From DAHUXD01 sp963805495 (GTDB taxonomy: Bacteria > Acidobacteriota > Thermoanaerobaculia > UBA5066 > Gp7-AA6): 64,000 nucleotides of DNA. Each line of letters opens with the position of its first letter. Positions within the stretch are counted from its first letter, which is position 1. A model generated the notes under the pieces. The model made no database searches. It was not told the origin of the DNA and saw nothing but the letters and a program-made list of their open reading frames with translations. Shown piece after piece: positions 8,931 through 16,744 of this stretch. Made by a program: the position numbers and the translations under genes. Location: positions 310,001 through 374,000 of the forward strand of contig CAWDUQ010000002.1 in assembly GCA_963805495.1 (NCBI GenBank), written 5' to 3'.

Positions 8931-8975
8931 AACCTTCGTTGAAAAATTCCGCCACGCGGTCGAAGGGCTCCCACG

Positions 8976-9599
8976 ATGTCGCGAGAAGCTGATTACTATG
9001 CGCTCCTCGGGGTACCGAGGGACGCCAGTGAGAACGAAATCCGGGAACGGTTTCGGTCGCTGGCGAGAGAGGCCCATCCGGACCGCGCGCCGGCGTCGCG
9101 AAAGGCCGAGGCGGAAGCCAAGTTTCAGGACCTGACCGAGGCAGTCAATGTGTTGACGAGTCCCGAAAGACGAAAAGCCTACGACTTCGATCTCGCGGCC
9201 GCGCGAACCGCGCCGGAGATGGGGGGCGACGCGGTCGCGCAGAACTACGTTTCCCAGGGCATCGCCGCCTACAAGGAGCGCAAGTTCGCGGAGGCGGCGG
9301 GCAACTTCCAGCTCGCGGTCCACCGCAATCCCCGGGACGTCAAGGCCCAGCACTATCTCGGCCTGGCGTCGGCTCGGGCCGGCGACATGCGGGCGGCGGT
9401 CAAGGCGATCGAGGCCGCCTTGTCGATCGAGCCCCACAACGGCGGCATGCTCAAGGACGCGGGAGCGATCTTTCGCCAGGCGGGTCTGCTCTTGAAGGCG
9501 GAGAAGGCCTACCAGGAAGCCGTGCGGTGGGACCCCTCCGCGGGTGACGCCCGCAAGGCTCTCGAAGAGGTCCGCGTGCAGCGGACAGGCAAGGGGTAG
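8976..9599 (+). CDS. J-domain protein with TPR repeats
   Basis: 207 residues. Residues 6-70 form a J domain (YYALLGVPRDASENEIRERF) with the obligatory HPD at about 34-36, which stimulates DnaK-type chaperones. The remainder (about 85-200) holds TPR units, e.g. GIAAYKERKFAEAAGNFQLA and HYLGLASARAGDMRAAVKAI. There is no DnaJ zinc-finger or substrate-binding domain, so it is a specialised co-chaperone rather than DnaJ itself. The PP2C phosphatase gene begins 8 nt after its stop, which suggests an operon and perhaps a link between chaperone recruitment and protein phosphorylation. Confidence 0.88.
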   Translation: MSREADYYALLGVPRDASENEIRERFRSLAREAHPDRAPASRKAEAEAKFQDLTEAVNVLTSPERRKAYDFDLAAARTAPEMGGDAVAQNYVSQGIAAYKERKFAEAAGNFQLAVHRNPRDVKAQHYLGLASARAGDMRAAVKAIEAALSIEPHNGGMLKDAGAIFRQAGLLLKAEKAYQEAVRWDPSAGDARKALEEVRVQRTGKG

Positions 9600-9607
9600 C
9601 GCCGGCG

Positions 9608-10450
9608 ATGGCCCAGATCGACGCGTACGGGCTGACGGACGTCGGCAAAAAGCGCAAGCACAACGAGGACGCGTACGCGCTGGACGAGGGCGAGGGCCTG
9701 TTCATCGTGGCCGACGGCATGGGCGGCCACGCGGCCGGGGAAGTCGCGGCAAAGATCACCGTCGAGACGATCGAGGAGTTCATCGCCGCCACGCGCCAGA
9801 AGGAAGAAGCGACCTGGCCGTTCAAGTACAACCACGAGCTTCACTTCAACAGCAACCGGCTGGCGATCGCGATCGAAAAGGCCAACGAGCGGGTGATGTC
9901 CGCCGTCGCCGCCCAGCCCTGGTTGAAGGGAATGGGAACGACCGTCGTTGCGGGGCTCCTGAACGAGAAGATCCTGTCCCTCGCGCACGTCGGCGACAGT
10001 CGCGCCTACCTCTATCGGGCGGGGGAGCTGACCCGCCTGACCGACGACCATTCCTGGGTCCACGAGCAGGTCTCCGCCGGCATCCTGACGGAAGAGGAGG
10101 CGAAGACCCATCCGTTGAAGAACGTGGTGACCCGGGCGCTCGGCGGCGGTCCATCGGTTGCTCCCGACCTGCGCGAGATGGAGTTTTCGCGCGGGGACGC
10201 CTTCCTGTTCTGCTCCGACGGCCTGACCACGATGCTTTCGGACGAGGAGATTCGCGACTCCATCGCCGTCGACGAGATGCGCACCGCGGAGGCCCTCTGC
10301 CAGGGCCTCGTGGATCTGGCCAACGACAAGGGAGGCGTCGACAACATCACCGTCGTCTACGTCCGCATTCCGGGGCGCGCGACCCTCGAGAAGGTCGACC
10401 GCGTACAGAAGGTCGTCAAGGCGGACGTTCCGGAGAGAGCCGCCAAGTAG
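9608..10450 (+). CDS. PP2C-type serine/threonine protein phosphatase
   Basis: 280 residues of the bacterial PrpC/Stp subgroup, a metal-dependent phosphatase that reverses Hanks-type kinase phosphorylation. Metal-binding motifs are intact: KHNEDAY (Glu20/Asp21), VADGMGGHAAGE (Asp36), GMGTTVVAGLL, LAHVGDSRAYLYR, FLFCSDGLT and DNITVVYV. A 30-residue insert (TRQKEEATWPFKYNHELHFN) lies between the second and third motifs, a feature of several Gram-negative PrpC proteins. There is no membrane segment. No kinase gene lies in the window, so its partner is unknown. Confidence 0.93.
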   Translation: MAQIDAYGLTDVGKKRKHNEDAYALDEGEGLFIVADGMGGHAAGEVAAKITVETIEEFIAATRQKEEATWPFKYNHELHFNSNRLAIAIEKANERVMSAVAAQPWLKGMGTTVVAGLLNEKILSLAHVGDSRAYLYRAGELTRLTDDHSWVHEQVSAGILTEEEAKTHPLKNVVTRALGGGPSVAPDLREMEFSRGDAFLFCSDGLTTMLSDEEIRDSIAVDEMRTAEALCQGLVDLANDKGGVDNITVVYVRIPGRATLEKVDRVQKVVKADVPERAAK

Positions 10451-10484
10451 ACGCGACGCCGCGGTCCGCGAATCCGTACAACGG

Positions 10485-10513
10485 TTGACGATATCTTGCC
10501 CGGGGGCTACCCT
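10485..10513 (+). promoter_or_regulatory. Promoter placing transcription start at the ATG of 10520
   Basis: TTGACG (10485-10490), 17-nt spacer, TACCCT (10508-10513), then exactly 6 nt before the ATG at 10520. The predicted transcription start coincides with the start codon, which argues for a leaderless message and for ATG 10520 over the upstream TTG at 10496. Confidence 0.6.
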
Positions 10514-10519
10514 CAGGAA

Positions 10520-11593
10520 ATGGTCCGATTGCGCCCGTTCGGCCTGCTGTTCGCCGGCATCCTCCTCGGGTGCGTGGGCGCGCAAGCCTTGTCGCCCGCC
10601 CCCTCCGACCCGGATCCCGCCTTCGTCGACGAGGCGGTCGATGCGTTCGTCGGCGACGCTTCACCCCGGACCGGCGGCAACGACGACCTCTGGACGCTCG
10701 CCGCCTCCCCTCGGATCGATTTCCGCGCGCACCCCGGAACGCTCGGGCGCCTCTGGGTCCAGGAGGCAGCGTTCGCCGACGGCGGCGGCAGCCTGTGGCG
10801 TCGGGCCCGCGAGGAGGCCGCCGCGGGCGGGGAGAAGCCGAAAGAGGCACTGGCACGGCTCGTCACGGACCTCGCGCGCAACGATGGCCGCCTTCTCCTG
10901 CGGGCGGCGACCCGCCTCTTCGTCTCGCTCGAGCCCGAAGCCTCGCCCTCGCGCCTGAAGCTCGCGGATCTCGAGGCCGGTGCTCTGGATGCGGCGCCTC
11001 CGCCCGCGCTCTCTGTCCGCCACCGCTCGATCCTTCCCGACGGCGAGACCGACGCTCTCATGCTCGCGTGGCCACCCGACGGCGGGGACGCGGCCGCCGT
11101 CGTCAGGTACGTCGATCGAGCGCTCCCGCCGGACGTCGTCTTCTTTTCGGCGGGAGACCGGCGGGCGATCCCGCTCGCGGGAGTCGCGCGCGTCGACTTT
11201 CTCGTCGCGGGCAGCGACCAGGGTACGGCGGGACTGCGCGCGCCAGTCGACTGCGTGCGCGACTCGACGAGGCCGTTCACGCGGCTCGAGGCCCGTGCCA
11301 CGACGGGCGTCGGGGGCCCGCGGCTCACGTGGACCACGGCCTCGCACGACGGGATCTGGGGTTGGGCGATATTCCGCGAGGAGGTCCTGGCCGACGGGCG
11401 CGTTGCGCGCACCGGGCCGGAGATCGTGCCGTCCTCGGAGAGAGCGCTCGAGGGCTTCGGCTATGCCTTCGTTGACACCGCGGCCGCGCCAGACACGTTC
11501 TACCGGTACACCGTCTGGGCCGTGACGGACGAAGGGCTGCTGGCGAAAGCCTTCTCGGTGAGCCTCGAGACGGGGCGCGGCCGGCGCGACTGA
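10520..11593 (+). CDS. Unknown exported protein or lipoprotein
   Basis: 357 residues. A basic start (MVRLRPF) and hydrophobic stretch (GLLFAGILLGCVGAQA) form an export signal; cleavage may be at Cys15 (lipobox LLGC) or after AQA. The rest is a Pro/Ala-rich region and beta-rich segments, ending in a fibronectin-like strand pattern (TRLEARATTGVGGPRLTWTT, then GIWGWAIFREEV and TFYRYTVWAVTDEGL). No enzyme motif is recognised. The start is fixed by the promoter 6 nt upstream. It is convergent with the NUDIX gene that ends at 11610. A surface or periplasmic role is inferred only. Confidence 0.75.
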   Translation: MVRLRPFGLLFAGILLGCVGAQALSPAPSDPDPAFVDEAVDAFVGDASPRTGGNDDLWTLAASPRIDFRAHPGTLGRLWVQEAAFADGGGSLWRRAREEAAAGGEKPKEALARLVTDLARNDGRLLLRAATRLFVSLEPEASPSRLKLADLEAGALDAAPPPALSVRHRSILPDGETDALMLAWPPDGGDAAAVVRYVDRALPPDVVFFSAGDRRAIPLAGVARVDFLVAGSDQGTAGLRAPVDCVRDSTRPFTRLEARATTGVGGPRLTWTTASHDGIWGWAIFREEVLADGRVARTGPEIVPSSERALEGFGYAFVDTAAAPDTFYRYTVWAVTDEGLLAKAFSVSLETGRGRRD

Positions 11594-11609
11594 CCCGCCT
11601 CCCGGGCTC

Positions 11610-12056
11610 CTAGGATCGCCGGCGCGTGCGGCGGCGGTCGCGGGCGAGCTGCTCCCGCACGATCTCGCGATGGTCGAAGGCGAACTTCACCCGGCCGAGC
11701 TCCCGAGGAGTGAACCATCGGGCGTCGGCCGCATCGTCGCCTCCCCGGACCCGGCCGGAACGCGGTGTGGCGCGGTAGAGGACCGTGACGTTGTGCCCCC
11801 GCGGGTCGCGGTCCGGACGGGAGTACACGCCGAGGAGCGCGCCGACGCGTACGCGCAGGCCCGTCTCTTCCAGAGTCTCGCGCGCGCAACACTGCTCGGT
11901 CGTCTCCTTCCACTCGCAGAATCCGCCGGGAAGGCCCCATCGACCCTCGAAGGGCGGGCGACCCCGCTGGACGAGGAGGACGCGGCCGCGGCGGTCCCGG
12001 ATCCAGGAGTCGACCGTGAGGCGGGGCATGCGCTTCTTCGTGTAAGGGTTCGTCAT
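11610..12056 (-). CDS. NUDIX hydrolase
   Basis: 148 residues. The NUDIX box is complete (GGFCEWKETTEQCCARETLE, then ETGL: G-x5-E-x7-RE-x2-EE-x-G). Preceding residues RGRPPFEGRWGLPGG and the following ALLGVYSRPDRDPRGH are typical of ADP-ribose/ADP-sugar or (d)NTP pyrophosphatases of the NudF/MutT-like group; the substrate cannot be read from sequence. The tail is very basic (RDRRRTRRRS). Its ATG overlaps the stop of the helicase gene (ATGA), so the two are co-translated; nucleotide-pool cleaning beside a DNA helicase would fit a repair role. Confidence 0.9.
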   Translation of the reverse strand: MTNPYTKKRMPRLTVDSWIRDRRGRVLLVQRGRPPFEGRWGLPGGFCEWKETTEQCCARETLEETGLRVRVGALLGVYSRPDRDPRGHNVTVLYRATPRSGRVRGGDDAADARWFTPRELGRVKFAFDHREIVREQLARDRRRTRRRS

Positions 12057-14446
12057 CCGTACCTTTCGAAAAACTCCCGGATCTCTTCCGCCGGCCGCCG
12101 CGTGACGAGCTCGGACGGGGTCTCGTCGTACCAGTCCCGGGGCAGCCGGCTGACGTAGGGCTCCTCCATGAACCGCGCGCACACCAGCGCGATGACGCCG
12201 CGGTCGGTCTCGCTGCGGATGAGGCGACCGGCGGCCTGGACGACCCGCGTCATGCCGGGCTGCAGATAGGCGTAGTCGAAGCCTGCCTCCTCCTGGTCGT
12301 CGAAGTATCGACGCAGCAGCTCCCGCTCGAACGAAACCTGGGGGAGAGCGGGAGAGACAACGAAGACCGCCGAGAGAAGGTCCCCCGGGTAGTCGACGCC
12401 CTCGGCGTACATGCCACCCGACACCGCAAAGAGCAGCGTGCCCCCGACCGGGGGCGAAGCGAGCGCCTCGAGGAGCTGCTGGCGCTCGAAGCTCGTCAGG
12501 TCGGGCCTCTGGACCAGGAGCCGCGAGCGGGTCGCGGACATCCGCGAGGCGACCTCGGTAAGAAAGCGGTAGGACGGGAAGAGCACCAGGTCGTTGCCGC
12601 CGTGGGCGTCCGACATCTCGCCGAGCAGCGTTGCGATTCGGCCGTAGTTGCGCTCGCGGGCGGTGTAGGTCGTTCGGACCCACGGCACGATCATCACCTT
12701 GCGATTTTCGGGGGGAAAGGGCGGCGGCAGCGAGATCGACGACGTGCGGTCGGCCTCGAGCCCCAGGACGCGGCGGATGTTCTCGGGGGGCGTCAATGTC
12801 GCCGAGAGGAGCACGACGGAGGAGGCCTCCCGGAAGATCGACGCCAATGCTCGCGAGGGGTCGAGGCAGACGAGTGCGAGGCGGATGCCGGAGGCCCGGC
12901 GCTCGACGACCGTCGAGAAGTCCGGCCCCAGCATGGAAAGGACTGCGGCGAAGCGCTGCAGCGTGAAGTGAAAGTCGAGGACCGGATCGTCGACGAGCGC
13001 CAGTCGAGTCTCGCGCTTCCAGGCGAGGTAGCGCATCAGTTTCTGTTCCCAGGCGGCGCGCAACTCGAGCAGGGCCTCCCGCGGCGGGTCGACTTCCGCG
13101 ATGGCCTCGCCCTCCGGCAGGTCCTCGGCGCATTCGGCGAGAATGGCGGCGAGGTCGTCGATCGAGGCGACGATGTCGGCGAAGAGCTCGCCCGGCTGGA
13201 GAACGAGGCGATGGCGCAGAACGGCGAGCTCCGATTCCAGGATCTCGGGCGAAAAGATCTGCCGCGCCCGGTCCGGGAGGTTGTGCGCCTCGTCCACGAG
13301 CAGGATCGCCTCGCGAAGGTCTTCGCCGGTCAGGTGCCGGAGGGCAGCCGCGGGCTCGAAGACGTAGTTGTAGTCGGCCACGATCGCGTCGGCGCGATGG
13401 GCGAGCTCGAGCTGGACTTCGAAGGGGCAGACTTCCTCCCGTCGCGCTTCCTCGAAGACGACGTCGGGGTCGTGGTGGGCGTAGGAGTCGCGGAGGCGCC
13501 CGAGGAGGTTCGAACGCTCCATCTTTTCGGGATAGCCCCTGGCAAACCGACAGAAATCCTCGTGGCAGATGATCCGATCGTTGGCGCACATGCGGTCCTT
13601 GGCGCGGATCTGAACGGTGTGAAACGCGCGTTCGTTCATCGCAACCAGCGCCGAGACCGCCATCTTCTGCTGCAGCGTCTTGGATGTCAGGAAGACGACC
13701 TGGCGGCCGGTCGCGAGCCCCTCGGCGAGGGCGGGATGGAGGGCCGCCGCCGTCTTACCCGAGCCCGTCGGCGCCTCCGCCAGCAGGTGCTCACGATTGC
13801 GCACCGCCCGGCGGACCGCGTCGATCATCTTTTCCTGCCCCGGGCGGGGGGCCGTGTGGGGGAAGGGGAGCCGCTCGGCGGCCGCCGCCTTGCGCTGCCG
13901 GACGACCTTCTGCGCCCGCCAGATGCCGAGCGCCCGCGCCAGCCGCCGCTCGACCTCCCGCTCGACGTCGTCGTCGACGGGGACCTGCAACGACAGCTCC
14001 TCGCCGGTCTCGATGTCGACGTAAACGACGGCCCCGGCGACCCGGCCGTGTCCCAGGCGCTTCCAGAGGTAGCAGTAGCCGAGGAGCTGCCGGCGGTCGC
14101 GCTCGAAGGCGTACCCCTGGGGGCGTACGCCGTCGACCGAGAGGTTGGTCGACTTGAGCTCTTCGATGAGCCAGTGACCGGGCTCACGCTCGATGCATCC
14201 ATCGAGGCGTCCTGTGAGGACCGCCGTCCAGTCCTCGACCGGGATACGGGCTTCGAGGTGGACCTCGCAACGGTAGGAGGGATGCGCGAGCTGTCTCTCC
14301 GCGAGGACACGGCTGTGGATCTGGCTGCCGAGACCGAGCCGTCGCCAGCCGTCACCTCGATCGAAGCCGACCCGGCGGAAGCCTTCGTCTTCCGCCAACT
14401 CACGCACGGAAAGTTCGAAGACGCGGGATTCCTCGTCAAAGCGCAA
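12053..14446 (-). CDS. XPD/DinG-type Fe-S helicase with N-terminal RecB-like nuclease domain
   Basis: 797 residues from TTG at 14446. Residues about 50-150 look like a PD-(D/E)XK nuclease: GRLDGCI (Asp82), LIEELKST (Glu96-x-Lys98) and the Q-containing helix RRQLLGYCYLW (Gln120). Superfamily 2 helicase motifs follow: Walker A EAPTGSGKTAAA at about 224-232, Fe-S ligand cysteines in RMCANDRIICHEDFC and EEVCPFE, the DEAH box LLVDEAHNL, SSVVLLSATLTPP, and the C-terminal VVQAAGRLIRSETDRG motif VI. The family unwinds 5'-3' DNA in repair. The start is chosen from a -10 box 7 nt upstream; upstream reading runs into dacB. The nuclease assignment is from motif pattern only. Confidence 0.9.
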   Translation of the reverse strand: MRFDEESRVFELSVRELAEDEGFRRVGFDRGDGWRRLGLGSQIHSRVLAERQLAHPSYRCEVHLEARIPVEDWTAVLTGRLDGCIEREPGHWLIEELKSTNLSVDGVRPQGYAFERDRRQLLGYCYLWKRLGHGRVAGAVVYVDIETGEELSLQVPVDDDVEREVERRLARALGIWRAQKVVRQRKAAAAERLPFPHTAPRPGQEKMIDAVRRAVRNREHLLAEAPTGSGKTAAALHPALAEGLATGRQVVFLTSKTLQQKMAVSALVAMNERAFHTVQIRAKDRMCANDRIICHEDFCRFARGYPEKMERSNLLGRLRDSYAHHDPDVVFEEARREEVCPFEVQLELAHRADAIVADYNYVFEPAAALRHLTGEDLREAILLVDEAHNLPDRARQIFSPEILESELAVLRHRLVLQPGELFADIVASIDDLAAILAECAEDLPEGEAIAEVDPPREALLELRAAWEQKLMRYLAWKRETRLALVDDPVLDFHFTLQRFAAVLSMLGPDFSTVVERRASGIRLALVCLDPSRALASIFREASSVVLLSATLTPPENIRRVLGLEADRTSSISLPPPFPPENRKVMIVPWVRTTYTARERNYGRIATLLGEMSDAHGGNDLVLFPSYRFLTEVASRMSATRSRLLVQRPDLTSFERQQLLEALASPPVGGTLLFAVSGGMYAEGVDYPGDLLSAVFVVSPALPQVSFERELLRRYFDDQEEAGFDYAYLQPGMTRVVQAAGRLIRSETDRGVIALVCARFMEEPYVSRLPRDWYDETPSELVTRRPAEEIREFFERYG

Positions 14447-14453
14447 CCCCTCG

Positions 14454-14461
14454 ATTATAAT
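14454..14461. promoter_or_regulatory. Palindromic -10 box shared by divergent helicase and dacB genes
   Basis: ATTATAAT is its own reverse complement, so a perfect TATAAT reads on both strands (14456-14461 on plus, 14459-14454 on minus). The dacB GTG follows 6 nt later on plus; the helicase TTG follows 7 nt later on minus. No convincing -35 is seen on either side. Confidence 0.6.
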
Positions 14462-14467
14462 TTCAGA

Positions 14468-15949
14468 GTGAAGAGACTTGGGCGCCGATCCCTCCGCGTT
14501 GCGGCGCTCCATGCGGCTCTCCTGCTCGTCGCTCTTCCCCTGTTTGCGGGCCCCCGTGCGACGAAGGAAGCGCCATCGCTCCGCGCGGCGCTCGAGAGCG
14601 CGGCCTTCCGTCCCCCGGCGGCGAAGTCGGGTGTCTCGATCGCCGTCGCGGATCTCGAGACGGGCGAGATGGTCTTCGAGCGCAACCCCTCGACGCCCGA
14701 AACGATTGCCTCGGTCACGAAGATGATCTCGACCGCGGCGGCGCTGCACTATCTTGGCCCCAGCTACAAGTTCCGCACGACCTTCTGGCGGCGCGGCGAC
14801 ATCAAGGACGGGAATCTGCTCGGCTCTCTTCTCGTGGTGGGCGGGGGCGATCCCAACATCTCCGGGCGCTTCTACGACGACGACTCCTTCGCCATTTTCG
14901 ACAAGTGGGCGGCGGGTCTGCGTCAGGCCGGCATCATGCGGGTCACGGGCGACCTGATTCTCAACGCGAGCTCGTTCGACGAGGAATACCGGCATCCCGA
15001 CTGGCCGCCGGAGCGGGATTCCCGCTGGTACCAGGCTCCGATCTCGGCCCTCTCCTACAACGACAACGTCGTCGTCGTTTCGGTCGGCCGCGGCGCGATT
15101 CCGGGCGCTCCGGCGAGCGTCACGATCGACCCCGATACCGACGTCGTTCAATCGCTCACCCGGGCCCGCACGGTCGGCAAGAGCGGCAAGGTGCGGATCG
15201 CCGTGGCGCGTCCGAGCGGTTCGGACATCGTCACGGTGTCCGGGACGGTGCCCAATCGCTATTTCCGGTGGGCCGCGCCTCTCGCCATCGATGATCCGCC
15301 CAAGTTTTTTGGAGCCGCCTTGCGCAGCCGTCTGCGCGCGGCCGGGATCGAGCTCACCGGCAACGTGGTCGAGCGCGGCGTACCCCCCGATAACGCCTGG
15401 GTCCTGATCGCGACCACGGAATCCGACATCCTTCCCACGATTTCGATCGCGAACAAGCGCAGCCAGAGCTTTTATGCCGAGCAGATCTTCAAGACGCTGG
15501 CGTACGAAAAGACAGGGAAGGGGAATTGGTCCGGGGCCCTGTCGCTGACGCGGCAGTTCCTTGCCGGCCTCGGCCTCGACGCGGACCGCTTCGATCTGCA
15601 CGACGGGTCCGGCCTATCGGCTGGCAACCGGGTATCGGCGGGCGACCTCGTCAGGTTCCTCGAGGCCATGAATGAGCATCCCCAGGGGGCCCTTTGGCGG
15701 TCGACCCTGGCGATCTCGGGCGATGCCGACGGGTCCCTCCGTGGCCGGCTCCTCGACACCCGGAGCCGCGGACAGGTCGAGGCCAAGACCGGCACCCTCA
15801 ACGGCGTCTCGACCCTCGCCGGCTACGCCCAGGCGGGCTCCGGCAAGACGTACGTCTTCGCCATCCTGCTCAACGGGCCGCGTGTGAGCGAGTCTCGCGG
15901 CCACGCCTACCAGGACCGCCTCGTCCGGACCCTGATCCAGAAGGGGTAG
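14468..15949 (+). CDS. dacB: D-alanyl-D-alanine carboxypeptidase/endopeptidase (PBP4 type)
   Basis: 493 residues, exported (signal VAALHAALLLVALPLFAG), acting on peptidoglycan stem peptides in the periplasm. The catalytic SxxK is Ser82-Val-Thr-Lys85 (ASVTKM) and KTG is at 440-442 (EAKTGTLNG). The DGSGLSAGNRVS loop is present, as is the large inserted domain of the class C/PBP4 family (SYNDNVVVVSVG). The SxN motif position reads Ser332-Gln-Ser334 (KRSQSFYAEQ), so the usual asparagine is serine. The GTG start is 6 nt after a perfect TATAAT, with no ribosome site, implying a leaderless message. Confidence 0.92.
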   Translation: MKRLGRRSLRVAALHAALLLVALPLFAGPRATKEAPSLRAALESAAFRPPAAKSGVSIAVADLETGEMVFERNPSTPETIASVTKMISTAAALHYLGPSYKFRTTFWRRGDIKDGNLLGSLLVVGGGDPNISGRFYDDDSFAIFDKWAAGLRQAGIMRVTGDLILNASSFDEEYRHPDWPPERDSRWYQAPISALSYNDNVVVVSVGRGAIPGAPASVTIDPDTDVVQSLTRARTVGKSGKVRIAVARPSGSDIVTVSGTVPNRYFRWAAPLAIDDPPKFFGAALRSRLRAAGIELTGNVVERGVPPDNAWVLIATTESDILPTISIANKRSQSFYAEQIFKTLAYEKTGKGNWSGALSLTRQFLAGLGLDADRFDLHDGSGLSAGNRVSAGDLVRFLEAMNEHPQGALWRSTLAISGDADGSLRGRLLDTRSRGQVEAKTGTLNGVSTLAGYAQAGSGKTYVFAILLNGPRVSESRGHAYQDRLVRTLIQKG

Positions 15950-15957
15950 GGCGGCCG

Positions 15958-15976
15958 GTCGCCCCTGCGGGGCGAC
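15958..15976 (+). terminator. Hairpin after dacB
   Basis: Perfect 8-bp stem GTCGCCCC/GGGGCGAC with a TGC loop, 8 nt after the dacB stop. It is followed by AAAATCTCTT rather than a T-run, so termination efficiency is uncertain. Confidence 0.45.
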
Positions 15977-15984
15977 AAAATCTC

Positions 15985-16177
15985 TTGACACCCGCCTGGC
16001 GGGATGTGATCCAATACACATTGATTCGATTACCGGACCGCGCGGCGGTCCGCTCAAGTAGGTGGGAATCCTGATGTTGGAGCTGGCGTACCGGCGGAGC
16101 TTCGCTTTCGTGAAGCCTTCGTGCGGTGGGCGCTGACCTCAGGTTCAGGTTTTCGACCCGGGCGATTTGCCCTGGTC
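15985..16177 (+). ncRNA. Structured non-coding region, candidate small RNA
   Basis: About 400 nt (15950-16345) lack a gene. A consensus -35 TTGACA lies at 15985-15990; the -10 is weak (GATCCA or TCCAAT near 16008-16015). Downstream come a 7-bp hairpin CGGACCG/CGGTCCG (16034-16052), then a long nested hairpin: GAA-CCTGA (16066-16074) with TCAGG-TTC (16139-16146), inner pairs AGC/GCT, ACCG/CGGT and GCTTCGC/GTGAAGC (16099-16116). A third hairpin, GACC-GGGC/GCCC-GGTC, spans 16155-16177. The rod-like shape recalls 6S-type RNA, but I see no family-diagnostic sequence. Not tmRNA, SRP or RNase P by their conserved boxes. Confidence 0.4.
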
Positions 16178-16270
16178 ATTTGGCGAAAGGTGGCAGTTAT
16201 GAACTCCATAGTCACTGGCATTCCTTGCTAACCAGCTCCTAAATATCTGGAAATAAAGGGGTTTACTGCT

Positions 16271-16305
16271 ACTGCCAGTTTGGGCAGTTAGCTCTTGCTT
16301 TTTCT
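16271..16305 (+). terminator. Candidate intrinsic terminator upstream of the sigma-like gene
   Basis: Stem ACTGCC/GGCAGT (16271-16276 and 16283-16288) with a 6-nt loop, followed by a T-rich tract (TCTTGCTTTTTCT). It could end a transcript from the structured region at 15985, but its T-tract also holds the -35 of the next promoter. Confidence 0.4.
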
Positions 16306-16322
16306 GCCCCCTGATTTATGAT
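16295..16322 (+). promoter_or_regulatory. Promoter of the first sigma-like/TPR pair
   Basis: TTGCTT (16295-16300), 16-nt spacer, TATGAT (16317-16322). A ribosome site AGGAGC (16335-16340) precedes the ATG at 16346, so this message has a short normal leader, unlike the leaderless housekeeping genes nearby. Confidence 0.5.
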
Positions 16323-16345
16323 GGGCACACGGTCAGGAGCGGGCA

Positions 16346-16744
16346 ATGGAAATATCGGACGAACTCATTGGGGCGGAGACAGCGGAGAACCAGTTCGAGC
16401 TGGAAGTGCAGAAGGTCTTTCAGGAAACGCTCGGCCTAATTCACATCGCGCTGGTTTCTCACTATCGCCTCGTTGAGCAGGAAGCCACCGAACTCGAGAA
16501 AGATCTGTTCGTCTGGTTTCGCCGCTTCTGTTACCGTCCTGGCGCTTCGCCGCGCGAGAACAGGCCCTTCCTTCTCGTGGCTTGTTGTCAATTTGCTCGC
16601 GAGTATCAGAAGTACGTCGTTGGCACGGGGGCGCGCCCGTCGGATCCGCAGCTCGACGTTATTCTCAGCCGTGAGCCGGCAGACGTAGCACACGACTTCT
16701 CTCGCAGCCTTCAGCTCTTCGACTTTCGCAGGTCTGATGCCTAG
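16346..16744 (+). CDS. Sigma-70 region-2-like protein lacking region 4
   Basis: 132 residues, visibly lower GC than the flanks. The middle resembles ECF sigma region 2: VSHYRLVEQEATELEKDLF corresponds to the 'Y.ls.eeAedl.Qd.F' helix, and FLLVACCQFAREYQKY to the region 2.3/2.4 'fL..va.n...d..R' helix. There is no region 4 (-35 binding HTH) and the protein ends soon after. The TPR gene starts 8 nt inside its 3' end (ATGCCTAG), so the two products are co-translated and probably act together. Family assignment is from pattern only and is my inference; an anti-sigma or adaptor role is equally possible. Confidence 0.6.
   Translation: MEISDELIGAETAENQFELEVQKVFQETLGLIHIALVSHYRLVEQEATELEKDLFVWFRRFCYRPGASPRENRPFLLVACCQFAREYQKYVVGTGARPSDPQLDVILSREPADVAHDFSRSLQLFDFRRSDA

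Noticed and set aside
12602..14467. Open frame upstream of and in frame with dacB
   Set aside because: It is antisense to the helicase gene and shows no export signal or family match; dacB starts at GTG 14468 with its signal peptide.
15958..15976. Strong rho-independent terminator after dacB
   Set aside because: The stem is good but the downstream sequence is A-rich, not T-rich; kept only as a low-confidence hairpin.
15985..16177. Identification of the structured region as 6S, tmRNA, SRP or RNase P RNA
   Set aside because: None of the diagnostic conserved sequences of these RNAs is present; only the general rod shape resembles 6S.
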